NCBI RefSeq assembly: GCF_000647975.1
Contig: NZ_JFKE01000006.1
Span: 62,001-126,000 of the forward strand
Direction of reading: 5' to 3'
From: Actibacterium mucosum KCTC 23349
GTDB lineage: Bacteria; Pseudomonadota; Alphaproteobacteria; Rhodobacterales; Rhodobacteraceae
Length of the DNA: 64,000 nucleotides
In this document: piece by piece, positions 51,012 to 59,541 of the stretch
Layout: every line of letters begins with the position of its first letter
Numbering within the stretch: position 1 is the first letter of the stretch
The notes under the pieces: generated by a model
The model's database searches: none
What the model was told of the DNA's origin: nothing
What the model saw: the letters and a program-made list of their open reading frames with translations, nothing else
Position numbers and translations under genes: made by a program

Positions 51012-51596
51012 ATGCGCTGGCGGCGCGACGTTCGGCGGTTCCTGACGGACCCGGTGGACGACGCGGCGCTGGCGCGTTGCATTTCGGCCTTTGCCAGTGC
51101 CCCGTCGGTGGGGCTGAGCGAGCCGTGGCGCATTCTGCGTGTGGCCTCGGACGCGGCGCGGCGCGCGGCGTTGCTGAACTTCACCACGGCCAACGAAGCG
51201 GCGCTGGCAGGCTATGCCGGTGCGGATGCCGAACGTTATGCCACGCTCAAGCTCAGCGGCATGCGCGAGGCACCGGTGCAGCTGGCCATTTTCTGCGACG
51301 AGGCCACCGAAAAGGGCCGCGGCCTGGGCGCCGGAACAATGCCCGAGATGCGCCGATACTCGGTTGTTTCGGCCATCACGCAGTTCTGGTTGGCCGCACG
51401 GGCCGAAGGCATTGGCGTCGGCTGGGTGTCGATCCTTGACCCCGATCAGCTGTCGCGCGATCTGGATGCGCCCGCGTGTTGGCGGCTGGTGGGGTATCTC
51501 TGCGTTGGTTACCCGGCCGAGGCTACCGACACGCCCGAACTGGAACGATTGGGTTGGGAAGAGCGGGCCGATACCTTGATCATAGAGGATCGATAA
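51012..51596 (+). CDS. bluB: 5,6-Dimethylbenzimidazole synthase (BluB-like)
   Basis: A flavin-destructive nitroreductase-fold enzyme that makes the lower ligand of vitamin B12. [20 protein letters not shown] at the start, [16 protein letters not shown] (FMN region), [25 protein letters not shown] and [11 protein letters not shown] are BluB blocks. The ATG at 51012 gives 194 residues, but the family normally starts about 10-20 residues earlier ([14 protein letters not shown] is visible upstream in frame). No ATG, GTG or TTG lies in that frame between the rpsP stop and 51012, so the true start may be unusual. Confidence 0.85.
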   Translation: MRWRRDVRRFLTDPVDDAALARCISAFASAPSVGLSEPWRILRVASDAARRAALLNFTTANEAALAGYAGADAERYATLKLSGMREAPVQLAIFCDEATEKGRGLGAGTMPEMRRYSVVSAITQFWLAARAEGIGVGWVSILDPDQLSRDLDAPACWRLVGYLCVGYPAEATDTPELERLGWEERADTLIIEDR

Positions 51597-51673
51597 CGCA
51601 CCGGGCGACGCCGGGGCTTGCCTTTGGGGCACGCCTCATGTTCGAACAGGTCATACGTGGCAGAGAGGGAATG

Positions 51674-52180
51674 ATGGACGACAAGGTTTGCGTTGGGGCG
51701 ATTGCCGGCTCGTTCGGGGTGCGCGGCGAGGTGCGGCTGAAAAGCTTTTGCGCCGAGCCGGAGGCCATTGGCGACTATGGCCCGCTGACCACGAAAGAGG
51801 GCACGTCCTTCACGGTCACTGTCACACGGCCCATCAAGAACGGCTTTGCCGCGCGCCTGTCCGGTGTCAGCAGCAAAGAGGCCGCCGATGGCCTGAAAGG
51901 CACGCAGCTTTTTGCCCCCCGCGACGCCCTGCCCGCCCTGCCCGATGACGAGTTCTATCACGCCGACCTGATCGGGCTGGCGGTGCTGGATACCGGCGGG
52001 GCCGAACTGGGCGAGGTGCGCGCGGTGCACAATCACGGTGCCACCGACCTGCTGGAAGTGTTCAAGCGCGGCTATAAAAGCACCGTTTTGCTGCCTTTCA
52101 CGCGCGAGGCGGTGCCGACCGTGGACCTGACCAGCGGCCGCATCATCGCCGACCCGCCCGAGGGTCTGTTTCCAGAATGA
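51674..52180 (+). CDS. rimM: Ribosome maturation factor RimM
   Basis: A 168-residue Rim[22 protein letters not shown] at the start, [20 protein letters not shown] and [30 protein letters not shown] are family blocks. It helps the 3' domain of 16S rRNA mature and binds S19. An ATG three bases earlier also exists; 51674 has better spacing from GAGGGA. The stop overlaps the VOC gene by four bases. Confidence 0.93.
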   Translation: MDDKVCVGAIAGSFGVRGEVRLKSFCAEPEAIGDYGPLTTKEGTSFTVTVTRPIKNGFAARLSGVSSKEAADGLKGTQLFAPRDALPALPDDEFYHADLIGLAVLDTGGAELGEVRAVHNHGATDLLEVFKRGYKSTVLLPFTREAVPTVDLTSGRIIADPPEGLFPE

Positions 52181-52614
52181 CCGGCGCAGCGCTGGTTCCC
52201 GAACTGGCTTGCCGCGATGCACAGGCAAGCGCGGCCTTCTATCAGCAGGTCTTGGGGTTCGCGTGCCTGTACGACCGTCCGGCGCAGGGGTTTTTCTACC
52301 TGTCCCATCAGGGGGCCGAGTTGATGCTGGAGCAGTTGGGCGATGACACCTGGCTGGCAACACCCGAGGGGCCGCTGGGGCGCGGCATGCATCTGCAGAT
52401 CATGACAAGCGACGTGGACACGGTGCATGCCCGATGTGCCACGGCCAACGCCCGGATTTTCCGCCCGCTGGAAACTGCGTGGTATCGCACCGAAAACGGG
52501 TTCGAAGGTCAGCGGCAATTTGTGGTTCTGGACCCCGACGGCTATATGCTGCGGTTCGCGCAGGACCTTGGGCACCGCGCCACCGCACCCGATGACGGAA
52601 GGATCGTTGCATGA
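52177..52614 (+). CDS. VOC family (glyoxalase/bleomycin resistance-like) protein
   Basis: A 145-residue single-domain VOC protein. [21 protein letters not shown] and [20 protein letters not shown] are followed by [20 protein letters not shown] and a C-terminal [18 protein letters not shown]. The fold binds a metal and small ligands; the reaction is unknown. It is coupled on both sides, between rimM and trmD, where few genomes have it. Confidence 0.88.
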   Translation: MTGAALVPELACRDAQASAAFYQQVLGFACLYDRPAQGFFYLSHQGAELMLEQLGDDTWLATPEGPLGRGMHLQIMTSDVDTVHARCATANARIFRPLETAWYRTENGFEGQRQFVVLDPDGYMLRFAQDLGHRATAPDDGRIVA

Positions 52615-53417
52615 CACAGCCGCCAAAATCCCATGGCCGCCTGTCGATCAGCGCCTCGCTGACCCCGCGGGACCTGATGGCCGAGCGGCCAGCGCTGAAA
52701 GGCGCGTGGCGGGCCAAGATCGTGACGCTGTTCCCGCAGGCCTTTCCCGGCGTGCTGGGGCAATCGCTGACCGGCAAGGCGCTGGATCAGGGGCTCTGGG
52801 CGCTGGAAACCATCGACCTTCGGCCCTATGGCGAGGGCAAACACCGCAATGTCGACGACACGCCGGCCGGCGGCGGCGCGGGCATGGTGCTGCGCGCCGA
52901 TGTAGTGCACCGCGCCCTGTCGGACGCGCAAGAGGGCACGGTGCCGGATCGCGGCGACTGGCCGGTGGTCTACCTGTCACCGCGCGGCGCGCCGTTCACG
53001 CAGGCCACGGCCAAACGCTGGGCGGGCGCGCAGGGTATCACCATGCTGTGCGGCCGGTTCGAAGGCGTGGATCAACGGGTGCTGGACCACCATCAGGTCG
53101 AAGAGGTCAGCCTGGGCGACTTCGTGCTGACCGGCGGCGAGATCGCCGCGCAGGCGATGATCGACGCCACCGTGCGGCTGATCCCCGGGGTGCTGGGCAA
53201 CGAAGCCTCAACCGAGGAAGAAAGCCATTCCAACGGCTTGCTGGAGCATCCGCAATACACCCGGCCGGCCAGCTGGATGGGCCGCGCGATCCCCGATGTG
53301 CTGATGTCGGGCCATCATGGCGAAATCGCCAAATGGCGCCACGAGATGTCGCAGGCGCTGACCCGCGCGCGCCGCCCTGACCTGTGGGCGGCCTTCAAAT
53401 CACGGCAAAACGACTAG
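52611..53417 (+). CDS. trmD: tRNA (guanine-N1)-methyltransferase TrmD
   Basis: A 268-residue TrmD with an unusual N-terminal extension of about 32 residues (SHGRLSISASLTPRDLM) before the family start at AWRAKIVTLFPQAFPG. The trefoil knot SAM site is VVYLSPRGAPF, TMLCGRFEGVDQRVLDHH and EVSLGDFVLTGGEIAAQAM. It methylates G37 of tRNAs to keep reading frame. It starts on the VOC stop and its own stop shares bases with the convergent LysE gene. Confidence 0.95.
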   Translation: MTQPPKSHGRLSISASLTPRDLMAERPALKGAWRAKIVTLFPQAFPGVLGQSLTGKALDQGLWALETIDLRPYGEGKHRNVDDTPAGGGAGMVLRADVVHRALSDAQEGTVPDRGDWPVVYLSPRGAPFTQATAKRWAGAQGITMLCGRFEGVDQRVLDHHQVEEVSLGDFVLTGGEIAAQAMIDATVRLIPGVLGNEASTEEESHSNGLLEHPQYTRPASWMGRAIPDVLMSGHHGEIAKWRHEMSQALTRARRPDLWAAFKSRQND

Positions 53418-54055
53418 GCCCGGCGCAGCGCCGCCGTTGCCGCTTGGCCCAGGACCAACGCGCCGGCCCCGCCGATCGTGGCCCCCGCGATCCGGTTCAA
53501 TCGACGCAGGGCGCGCGGGCGCGTCATCAGGGCCCGGGTGCGATTGGCCAGCAGCGCATAGGGCAGCATCGTGGCAAACAACACCACAATCGTCAGCACC
53601 GTCAACACCGCCCACTGCGCCACGCCGATGGTCTCGAACTGCAGAACGGTGGGCAGCAGCGCAAGATAAAACACCACGGTTTTCGGGTTGCCCAGCGTCA
53701 CCAGATAGGCCGCCAGCAAGGCCCGGAAGCCCCGGCGCCCCGAACCGGCGTCAATGGCCGTGCTGTTGGTGCCCGCAGCCCAGAACTGGATGCCCAGATA
53801 GATCAGGTAAACCGCGCCAAGGATCTTGATCACCACAAAGGCCCCGGCAAAGGTCTGCACCACTGCCGCAAGGCCAATAATGGCGACGGTAAGATAAGTC
53901 ACATCGCCCAGCGCCATGCCAGCGGTGAAAAACACCGCGCTGCGCATTTGCCCGCCCAAGGACTGCCCCACCAGCGCCGCCACGCCCGGCCCGGGGATCA
54001 CGGCCGCAATGGCCAGCGCGATGACATAGGTCAGGTAAGGTGTGATCAGGTCCAT
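53414..54055 (-). CDS. LysE family translocator
   Basis: A 213-residue exporter with six hydrophobic segments. AAVIPGPGVAALVGQSLGGQ near residues 18-37 is the LysE motif, and AYLVTLGNPKTVVFYLALLPT follows. It exports an amino acid or related compound. It is on the minus strand between trmD and rplS, interrupting the usual rpsP-rimM-trmD-rplS order. Confidence 0.9.
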   Translation of the reverse strand: MDLITPYLTYVIALAIAAVIPGPGVAALVGQSLGGQMRSAVFFTAGMALGDVTYLTVAIIGLAAVVQTFAGAFVVIKILGAVYLIYLGIQFWAAGTNSTAIDAGSGRRGFRALLAAYLVTLGNPKTVVFYLALLPTVLQFETIGVAQWAVLTVLTIVVLFATMLPYALLANRTRALMTRPRALRRLNRIAGATIGGAGALVLGQAATAALRRA

Positions 54056-54082
54056 GGGTCAGCCTTCGGGTTGTTTCGCAGC

Positions 54083-55255
54083 TTAAGATTTCGCCGTGGC
54101 GGTGGTTTGTCCAGCGGAATGTGGCGGGCGCAGGGATTGCGCCAGAACCACGATCAGCACCGCCAAGCCGCCAAGCAGGCCAAAGGCCACCCGCAGCGAT
54201 GTCAGTTCGGCCACAAACCCGATCACTGGTGGCCCCAGCAGCAGCCCGCCATATCCCAGTGTCGCGACCGAGGCGATGGCCGCCCCGGGCGCCATGGCCG
54301 GATCATTGGCCGCGCGCGAGAAGGCCAGCGGGAAGATCACCGCATAGCCAAACCCCAGCAGGGCAAAGCCGGTCAGAACAGCGCCGTAGGTGCCGAACCC
54401 AACGGCGAAGACGATCCCGGCCAGGGTGAAGGCACCGGCCATCCGTGCGGCCTTTACCGGCCCGGCCCAGCGGATCACACGGTCGCCCAGAAACCGCATC
54501 ACAACCATCGCGACCGAAAAGACGGTGTAGCCCAGCGCGGCCTTGGCCTCGGTCACCTGAGTGGTCAGGACAAGGAAAATCGCGCTCCAATCTGCCATCG
54601 CACCTTCGCCCAGCGCAGCGCAAAAAGCCAACATACCCACCGCGGCCAGAGCCCCGCGCGGGATGGCCAGAATGGTACCGCTGTGATCAACTTGCCCCTC
54701 AGGCTTGGCCCAGCCGATCCATCCGAACGCCAATGTCAGAACAGCGGCTGCCACGCCGGCCGTCGTGAAGTGAATACTGGGACCAATGGCCGCCCACGCA
54801 GCCAGCACTCCGGTCCCCGCACCCAAACCGGCACCCACGCTGAACATGGCGTGGAACGACGACATGACCGGCCGGCCGATATGCCGTTCCACCTCGGACG
54901 CCCAGGTGTTCATGGCCACATCCATTGCGCCGTGGGTGGCCCCGAACAGGAAAAGCGCGATTGCAACAGTCCACAATCCCGGCGCCCAGGCAATGGCGAT
55001 CAACGCGGCCACATAGGCCACGGCAATCCGCAAGGTCACGTGATAAGCGCCGAACCGATCCGCCGCGCGGCCGGCAAGCGGGAAAGACAAGATCGCGCCC
55101 ATGGCCAACAGCAGCAACAACAGCCCCAGCCGCCCCGGCCCAAGCGCATGCTTTTCGGCAATTGCGGGGATACGGGCGGCCCAGATGCCATAAAGCGCGC
55201 CGTTCAGCACAAACATCGCCGAAACGGCGCGCCAGGGTGTTCTCAGGTTTGACAA
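54083..55255 (-). CDS. MFS transporter
   Basis: A 390-residue transporter with about twelve hydrophobic segments. LNGALYGIWAARIPAIAEK at the start and LFLFGATHGAMDVAMNTWAS in the fourth segment are like YbjJ-type MFS proteins. The start is probably the TTG at 55255 (MSNLRTPWRAVSAMF); the ATG at 55216 is the alternative and would cut into the first helix. Substrate unknown. It follows the LysE gene on the same strand. Confidence 0.85.
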   Translation of the reverse strand: MSNLRTPWRAVSAMFVLNGALYGIWAARIPAIAEKHALGPGRLGLLLLLLAMGAILSFPLAGRAADRFGAYHVTLRIAVAYVAALIAIAWAPGLWTVAIALFLFGATHGAMDVAMNTWASEVERHIGRPVMSSFHAMFSVGAGLGAGTGVLAAWAAIGPSIHFTTAGVAAAVLTLAFGWIGWAKPEGQVDHSGTILAIPRGALAAVGMLAFCAALGEGAMADWSAIFLVLTTQVTEAKAALGYTVFSVAMVVMRFLGDRVIRWAGPVKAARMAGAFTLAGIVFAVGFGTYGAVLTGFALLGFGYAVIFPLAFSRAANDPAMAPGAAIASVATLGYGGLLLGPPVIGFVAELTSLRVAFGLLGGLAVLIVVLAQSLRPPHSAGQTTATAKS

Positions 55256-55610
55256 TAGACGCGTCCTCGGCGCAGTGTTTCCGGGCAATCTAGCGGGCAG
55301 TTTGCATCGCGGCCAGAGTGCAAATTCTGCTTGATTTCCTAAGGCATCCCCCATAAACACCGCCCGTTCCCGGTTGGAAATTCCGACTCGGGGGCCTTTG
55401 GCATCGCCAATGCGGATTTTCGAATGAATGACCGGGGGGTTTCTTCTGCCCCCATTGGCCGCGGCACGCCGAAGACACCAAGGAATGACGACCTGACCTC
55501 TGGCGGGCGCCCCCAAGTGGGAACGCGGCGAACCCGGTTGAAGACACGGAGCTCTGAGGACGCGCACAAACCTTCGCGGGCAAACCGTGAGCAATTTAGG
55601 AGTAGATGCG
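55256..55610. other. Leader region of rplS
   Basis: No gene is seen in these 355 bases. It must hold the promoter of rplS and of the MFS gene. A GC-rich hairpin with GGGGG/CCCCC arms (55435-55453) lies midway; I cannot say whether it regulates. Confidence 0.4.
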
Positions 55611-55994
55611 ATGGACCTGATCGCACAGCTGGAAGCCGAGCAAATCGCCGCGCTTGGCAAAGACATTCCGGATTTCAAGGCGGGCGACACGATCCGTGTC
55701 GGCTATAAGATCATCGAAGGCTCGCGCTCGCGCGTTCAGAACTATGAAGGTGTCTGCATCAGCCGTAAAAACGGCAGCGGCATCGACGGGTCGTTCACCG
55801 TGCGCAAGATCTCGTTCGGCGAAGGGGTAGAGCGTGTGTTCCCCCTGCATTCGACCAATATCGACAGCATCACCGTTGTCCGCCGCGGTAAGGTACGTCG
55901 CGCCAAGCTGTACTATCTGCGCACCCGTCGTGGTAAATCGGCACGTATCGCCGAGGTCACCAACTACAAGCCCAAAGCTGGCGCTGAAGCGTAA
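55611..55994 (+). CDS. rplS: 50S ribosomal protein L19
   Basis: A 127-residue L19. [20 protein letters not shown] at the start, [40 protein letters not shown] and [19 protein letters not shown] are family blocks. AGGAG lies nine bases before the ATG. It stands at the subunit interface. The gene is 12 bases before rpmE. Confidence 0.97.
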   Translation: MDLIAQLEAEQIAALGKDIPDFKAGDTIRVGYKIIEGSRSRVQNYEGVCISRKNGSGIDGSFTVRKISFGEGVERVFPLHSTNIDSITVVRRGKVRRAKLYYLRTRRGKSARIAEVTNYKPKAGAEA

Positions 55995-56006
55995 GGAACG
56001 GTTGTC

Positions 56007-56228
56007 ATGAAAAAAGATACCCATCCCGAATACCACACCATCAACGTCAAGATGACCGACGGTACCGTGGTCCAGATGAAATCGACCTGGGGCGCCGAGG
56101 GCGACCAGCTGGCGCTGGATGTTGACCCCAGCGTGCACCCGGCCTGGACCGGTGGCGGCACCCGCCTGATGGATGCCGGCGGCCGCGTGTCGAAGTTCAA
56201 AAAGAAATACGAAGGCCTGGGCTTCTAA
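56007..56228 (+). CDS. rpmE: 50S ribosomal protein L31
   Basis: A 73-residue L31 with [19 protein letters not shown] and [30 protein letters not shown]. It lacks the Cys4 zinc-binding set of some L31 forms, as is usual in alphaproteobacteria. A strong intrinsic terminator follows. Confidence 0.96.
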   Translation: MKKDTHPEYHTINVKMTDGTVVQMKSTWGAEGDQLALDVDPSVHPAWTGGGTRLMDAGGRVSKFKKKYEGLGF

Positions 56229-56252
56229 GCCACCGCGCCTTTCGCGAAACCG

Positions 56253-56279
56253 AAACGCCGCCCAACGGGGCGGCGTTTT
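56253..56279 (+). terminator. Intrinsic terminator after rpmE
   Basis: AAACGCCGCCC (56253-56263) pairs perfectly with GGGCGGCGTTT (56268-56278), and another T follows. It lies 24 bases after the L31 stop. Confidence 0.85.
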
Positions 56280-56286
56280 GCGTTTG
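56260..56286. repeat. 27-bp direct repeat, left copy
   Basis: This 27-base stretch, the 3' part of the rpmE terminator plus GCGTTTG, is repeated exactly at 57331-57357. The two copies bound 1,044 bases that carry one unknown secreted protein gene. Confidence 0.85.
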
Positions 56287-56303
56287 CGATGTCAATTCTG
56301 AGC

Positions 56304-57173
56304 CTAACGTCCCCGGCAGTTCGCCGCGGCATCATAATACCGGTCGCCGCCGGACCTGCGCACGTGAACTCTGAATTCTGGCGCGGTGTTTCCAGGATAA
56401 AGCACGGCAGAGAAACTAACTTCTCTGATGACCTTGTTTTTGAACCGTGTCCGCAGTTCTTTTCCAAATTCGATCAGCAATGAATGATATACACCGCCAT
56501 TGTATTTCGCGTTTACGTCGTAACTTCCCTTGCCGGATATGTTTCCCGCACCATCCAGCATCTCCATTTCATAGGTAACACCGCTGCGCGCGTCGGTTTG
56601 GATTGTGATGGACTTTGGCCACCATTTTGGCGCCCGCTTGCGTTCAGCCACTGCACAAGTGTAACGGAGCTTGCTTTTACCCCCCGGAAAAGGTGCCCTG
56701 CTTATCGCCGCCTGCTCTTCGGCGTCTTTTCCCAACATGGCATGGAATTTCCGCTCAAGCGATCTCGCGTCCTTTGCGCTCAGAGATTGGCACAGCCCCG
56801 AGCCCGAGAATGTTTCTTCATAGTGCAGCGGTTTGACGTTGATCCGGACCTCCCCATTTTTGGGGTTTACCACAGCGTTGTAGGCCCATTTTATATTCGT
56901 TTCGAGTCCTCCGGAGCGTCTAAGCCTCCAAGAGAACCGAATTCTCGTTGAAGAGATCGCCGTAACGCGCGCGGCTATAGGAACGCCAAAGAAATGGTCG
57001 ATGGTGCTGTCAAAGACCAATGCCTCTCGCGACTTGGGGTCATATGTAACAGAAAACACGTGCGGCACATAGCGGCCGGGTTTTTGGTCGATCTGGCATT
57101 CAAAGCCTTCAATCGCGTGGGCTGAATGTGTCAGGCTAAAACTGAAAATCAAAGAAAACAGAAATGCGCGCAT
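56304..57173 (-). CDS. Unknown secreted protein between direct repeats
   Basis: A 289-residue protein with a signal peptide (FLFSLIFSFSLTHSAHA). The mature part has a repeated plan: FECQIDQKPGRYVPH-type start, several basic strands and Cys residues (about 23, 126, 177 and 286) that could pair, with RYTCAVAERKRAPKWWPKSI in the middle. No family recognised. Base composition is AT-richer than the neighbours, and 27-bp direct repeats flank it, so it was probably inserted here. Confidence 0.65.
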   Translation of the reverse strand: MRAFLFSLIFSFSLTHSAHAIEGFECQIDQKPGRYVPHVFSVTYDPKSREALVFDSTIDHFFGVPIAARVTAISSTRIRFSWRLRRSGGLETNIKWAYNAVVNPKNGEVRINVKPLHYEETFSGSGLCQSLSAKDARSLERKFHAMLGKDAEEQAAISRAPFPGGKSKLRYTCAVAERKRAPKWWPKSITIQTDARSGVTYEMEMLDGAGNISGKGSYDVNAKYNGGVYHSLLIEFGKELRTRFKNKVIREVSFSAVLYPGNTAPEFRVHVRRSGGDRYYDAAANCRGR

Positions 57174-57638
57174 TTTTCCCCAAAGGAATGAGTCGATGCA
57201 AACGAGTGTAAACACGTTTACGATGCCGGCGATAGTTTCTTACTTATAAATGGCGCATGTATTGGGCTGCTCTGACCTCGAACTGGTCGGAGTGTTTTAA
57301 TACATCTACGCAAAACCACGGTAATTCGCTGCCCAACGGGGCGGCGTTTTGCGTTTGGCCGTCAGGGGTGCCGAGCATTCTCGGCATGAGTGGCATCGGT
57401 CAACGCAGCAGTCTGTAACAGCTTGTGCGATCACGGCCCCGCTGAATACCGGGCTGCGCGTGTTTCGAAACCGAGGAAACGCCCCCAACTTAATCAGACC
57501 GTCAAATAATGCCACCGATGGTTGCATTGAAATTCCTCGCCTTCCAATAGCGTGAAAACTTCGCTGGGCAGTAAAGGCATAAGCGCCCCTTGCTTGGCAC
57601 GATAGCCCTGTCGTTCTTGGGAATAAGGGGTTCCATCA
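57174..57638. other. Gene-free stretch before the TadE-like gene
   Basis: No gene is seen in these 465 bases. It holds the right copy of the 27-base repeat (57331-57357), the promoter of the unknown secreted protein and, near 57600, presumably that of the tad genes. Confidence 0.5.
57331..57357. repeat. 27-bp direct repeat, right copy
   Basis: Identical to 56260-56286. Unlike the left copy it lacks the upstream pairing arm of the terminator, so it is a partial duplicate, as expected if an insertion duplicated the 3' arm. Confidence 0.85.
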
Positions 57639-58073
57639 ATGACCCAATGGGTTAAGCAACCGCTCCATCGCGCGGCACAGCAGATGGCGGGTTTTTGGCG
57701 CGATCGTAACGGCGCAGCCATGGTGGAATTCGCGCTGGTCTTTCCGGTTTGCCTGTTCATCTTCCTGGCGCTGTTGCTGTGGGGATATACGCTGTCGGTC
57801 ACCGACAACATGTATGACGCTGCCCGGTACGCAGCCCGTGATCTTGCCGTCGGCACCGCAACCGAGGCCCAGGCGGTAACAGCCGCTGAAAACAGCCTGT
57901 CTCATTGGCCTCAGACCTTCACGGTGGTGGCGCAAGACACCACGACAACGGGCACGGATGACGTGGTGGTTCGGATCACCACGCCAAACACGTTTGCCTT
58001 TCTGCGCGTCGTTGTGCCCGGGCTGGAAAACCTGTTTGCCGAGGTCACCATGCGCAAAGAGCCATCGCTGTGA
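57639..58073 (+). CDS. TadE-like pilus/secretion protein
   Basis: A 144-residue protein. The TadE-type N-terminal helix is GAAMVEFALVFPVCLFIFLALLLWGY near residues 26-51, with the Glu at position 5 of the processed pseudopilin. It probably is a minor pilin-like part of a Flp/Tad pilus. It overlaps the following TadG-like gene by four bases (GTGA). No other tad genes are visible in the window. Confidence 0.9.
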   Translation: MTQWVKQPLHRAAQQMAGFWRDRNGAAMVEFALVFPVCLFIFLALLLWGYTLSVTDNMYDAARYAARDLAVGTATEAQAVTAAENSLSHWPQTFTVVAQDTTTTGTDDVVVRITTPNTFAFLRVVVPGLENLFAEVTMRKEPSL

Positions 58074-59353
58074 CCCGCGCTTTGCGCTGTCTTACCTGTT
58101 TCAGGCACAACACCGACGGCGCCATCGGTGTCTTTCTGGTGTTGGCATTGCCGATCTTTTTGATGATGGCCGCGTTGGTCATTGATATCGGGTTGGGGCG
58201 TGTCACCGGGAACCGGCTGCAAATCGCGGCCGATGCCTCGGCCCTTGCGGGTGCCAGCCAACTGCCCGATCAGGCCGCGGCAACCATCGAGGCCATTTCC
58301 TATGCGCAAAAGAACCATGCGGATGTAGACGGAAACGGCGTTCTGGTGGCCGCCGATGTGAGTTTCGGGAACTGGTCGGCTGGCGTCTTCACACCAAGTG
58401 GAACCCCTATAAATGCGGTGCGGACCGTCACCCGCCGCGACACCAATAATTCAAATCCATTGGCCGCATTGTTCGCCAACCTCGCCGGGATCAGCGAGTT
58501 TAATCTTGTCCGAGCTGCTGTTGCACATCTTGGCGCGGGTCAGGGGTGCAAGGGGGGCGGTCTGTTCAGCGATGAAAATGTCGAGTCCGGGTCAAACAAC
58601 AGTTATATCTCGGAGTTCTGCCTTTACGGGGCAGACGGGGTAAAGATCGGGTCAGACAATGTTGTGGCGCCGGGCACACAGATCACGATGAACGATCTGG
58701 GGGATTTTGAACAAGGCGGTGCGAATACCGGCACCGCCGAGGCGCTGGCCGTGGCGGACCATACGTTGTTGTTGCCGGGTTTGGTTCCGTCAATCATTTC
58801 GGACATGCGTGCCGACGCCATTACCAATATGCCGCCATTCATCACCGACGGGCCGGTGGAACTGAGCGAAATCACCGATACCACGCCGCTGCAAGACAAC
58901 ACGCTGTACATCGTGGAAGAGGTGGCCGATCTGGGCTCGGATCGGAACCTGTCCAACATTGCCATCGTCGCACAGAAGGAGGTGAAGCTTGGTTCGAACA
59001 ACGTTCTTTCGAACGCCATCTTTGCGTCGAATGACAAGATCCTGATTGGATCGAACAACCAGATCGGCGACTCGGGTTATTGTTCAACCGGGTATTTCAA
59101 CATCTACCTGTTTTCCGAGGAAAACATCGAATTCGGGTCGAACAACAATTTGCAGGGGGTGCAAATCGGGGGGCAAAAAGAGCTGAAACTGGGTTCGGAC
59201 GTTGCCGGACTAAGTGGCGTGTTTGCCGAAGTGTCCGGCAAGATCGACTATGGATCGGCCGACACGTGGGACGGATGCGCCGAAGGGCTGGAATCTTACT
59301 TTGCATTGCCGGTGATCCCGGGTGGCGCCAATGTCCTTGCGCTGGTGCAATAA
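58070..59353 (+). CDS. TadG-like protein with C-terminal GSNN repeats
   Basis: A 427-residue protein that starts with GTG. The N-terminal Tad segment is GAIGVFLVLALPIFLMMAALVIDIGLGRVTGNRLQIAADASALAGA near residues 17-63, split here by ordinary spacing. The C-terminal part (about 170-410) carries at least seven GSNN/GSDN/GSD turns about 17-30 residues apart for example KIGSDN, KLGSNN, LIGSNN, EFGSNN, which suggests a parallel beta-helix. Few Cys are present. It may be an adhesive or surface part of the Tad system. Confidence 0.85.
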   Translation: MTRALRCLTCFRHNTDGAIGVFLVLALPIFLMMAALVIDIGLGRVTGNRLQIAADASALAGASQLPDQAAATIEAISYAQKNHADVDGNGVLVAADVSFGNWSAGVFTPSGTPINAVRTVTRRDTNNSNPLAALFANLAGISEFNLVRAAVAHLGAGQGCKGGGLFSDENVESGSNNSYISEFCLYGADGVKIGSDNVVAPGTQITMNDLGDFEQGGANTGTAEALAVADHTLLLPGLVPSIISDMRADAITNMPPFITDGPVELSEITDTTPLQDNTLYIVEEVADLGSDRNLSNIAIVAQKEVKLGSNNVLSNAIFASNDKILIGSNNQIGDSGYCSTGYFNIYLFSEENIEFGSNNNLQGVQIGGQKELKLGSDVAGLSGVFAEVSGKIDYGSADTWDGCAEGLESYFALPVIPGGANVLALVQ

Positions 59354-59541
59354 CCGTTGCGCAATGACACCTGATGGGTTCAGCTGCCCCCACGCAACCA
59401 ACCGGTGGTGCTTTGGTTCTTTCGGGCGCTGAGCCATCCGGGTTTGCCTGCCTGTGGTCGCCGCCACCCTTCCGCCAAATCCGCCGTCCGGTGTGTGGCG
59501 TGGGGAATTGACACACCGCACTGTCGCGCCAAGATGCACAC

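Noticed and set aside
53384-55252. Plus-strand open frame of 622 codons opposite the LysE and MFS genes
   Set aside because: Composition is Gly/Arg/Gln/His-rich as expected of antisense of transporters; both transporters are complete on the minus strand.
57306-57555. Short open frames on both strands beside the right 27-base repeat
   Set aside because: They are about 70 codons, overlap each other in antisense and resemble no family.
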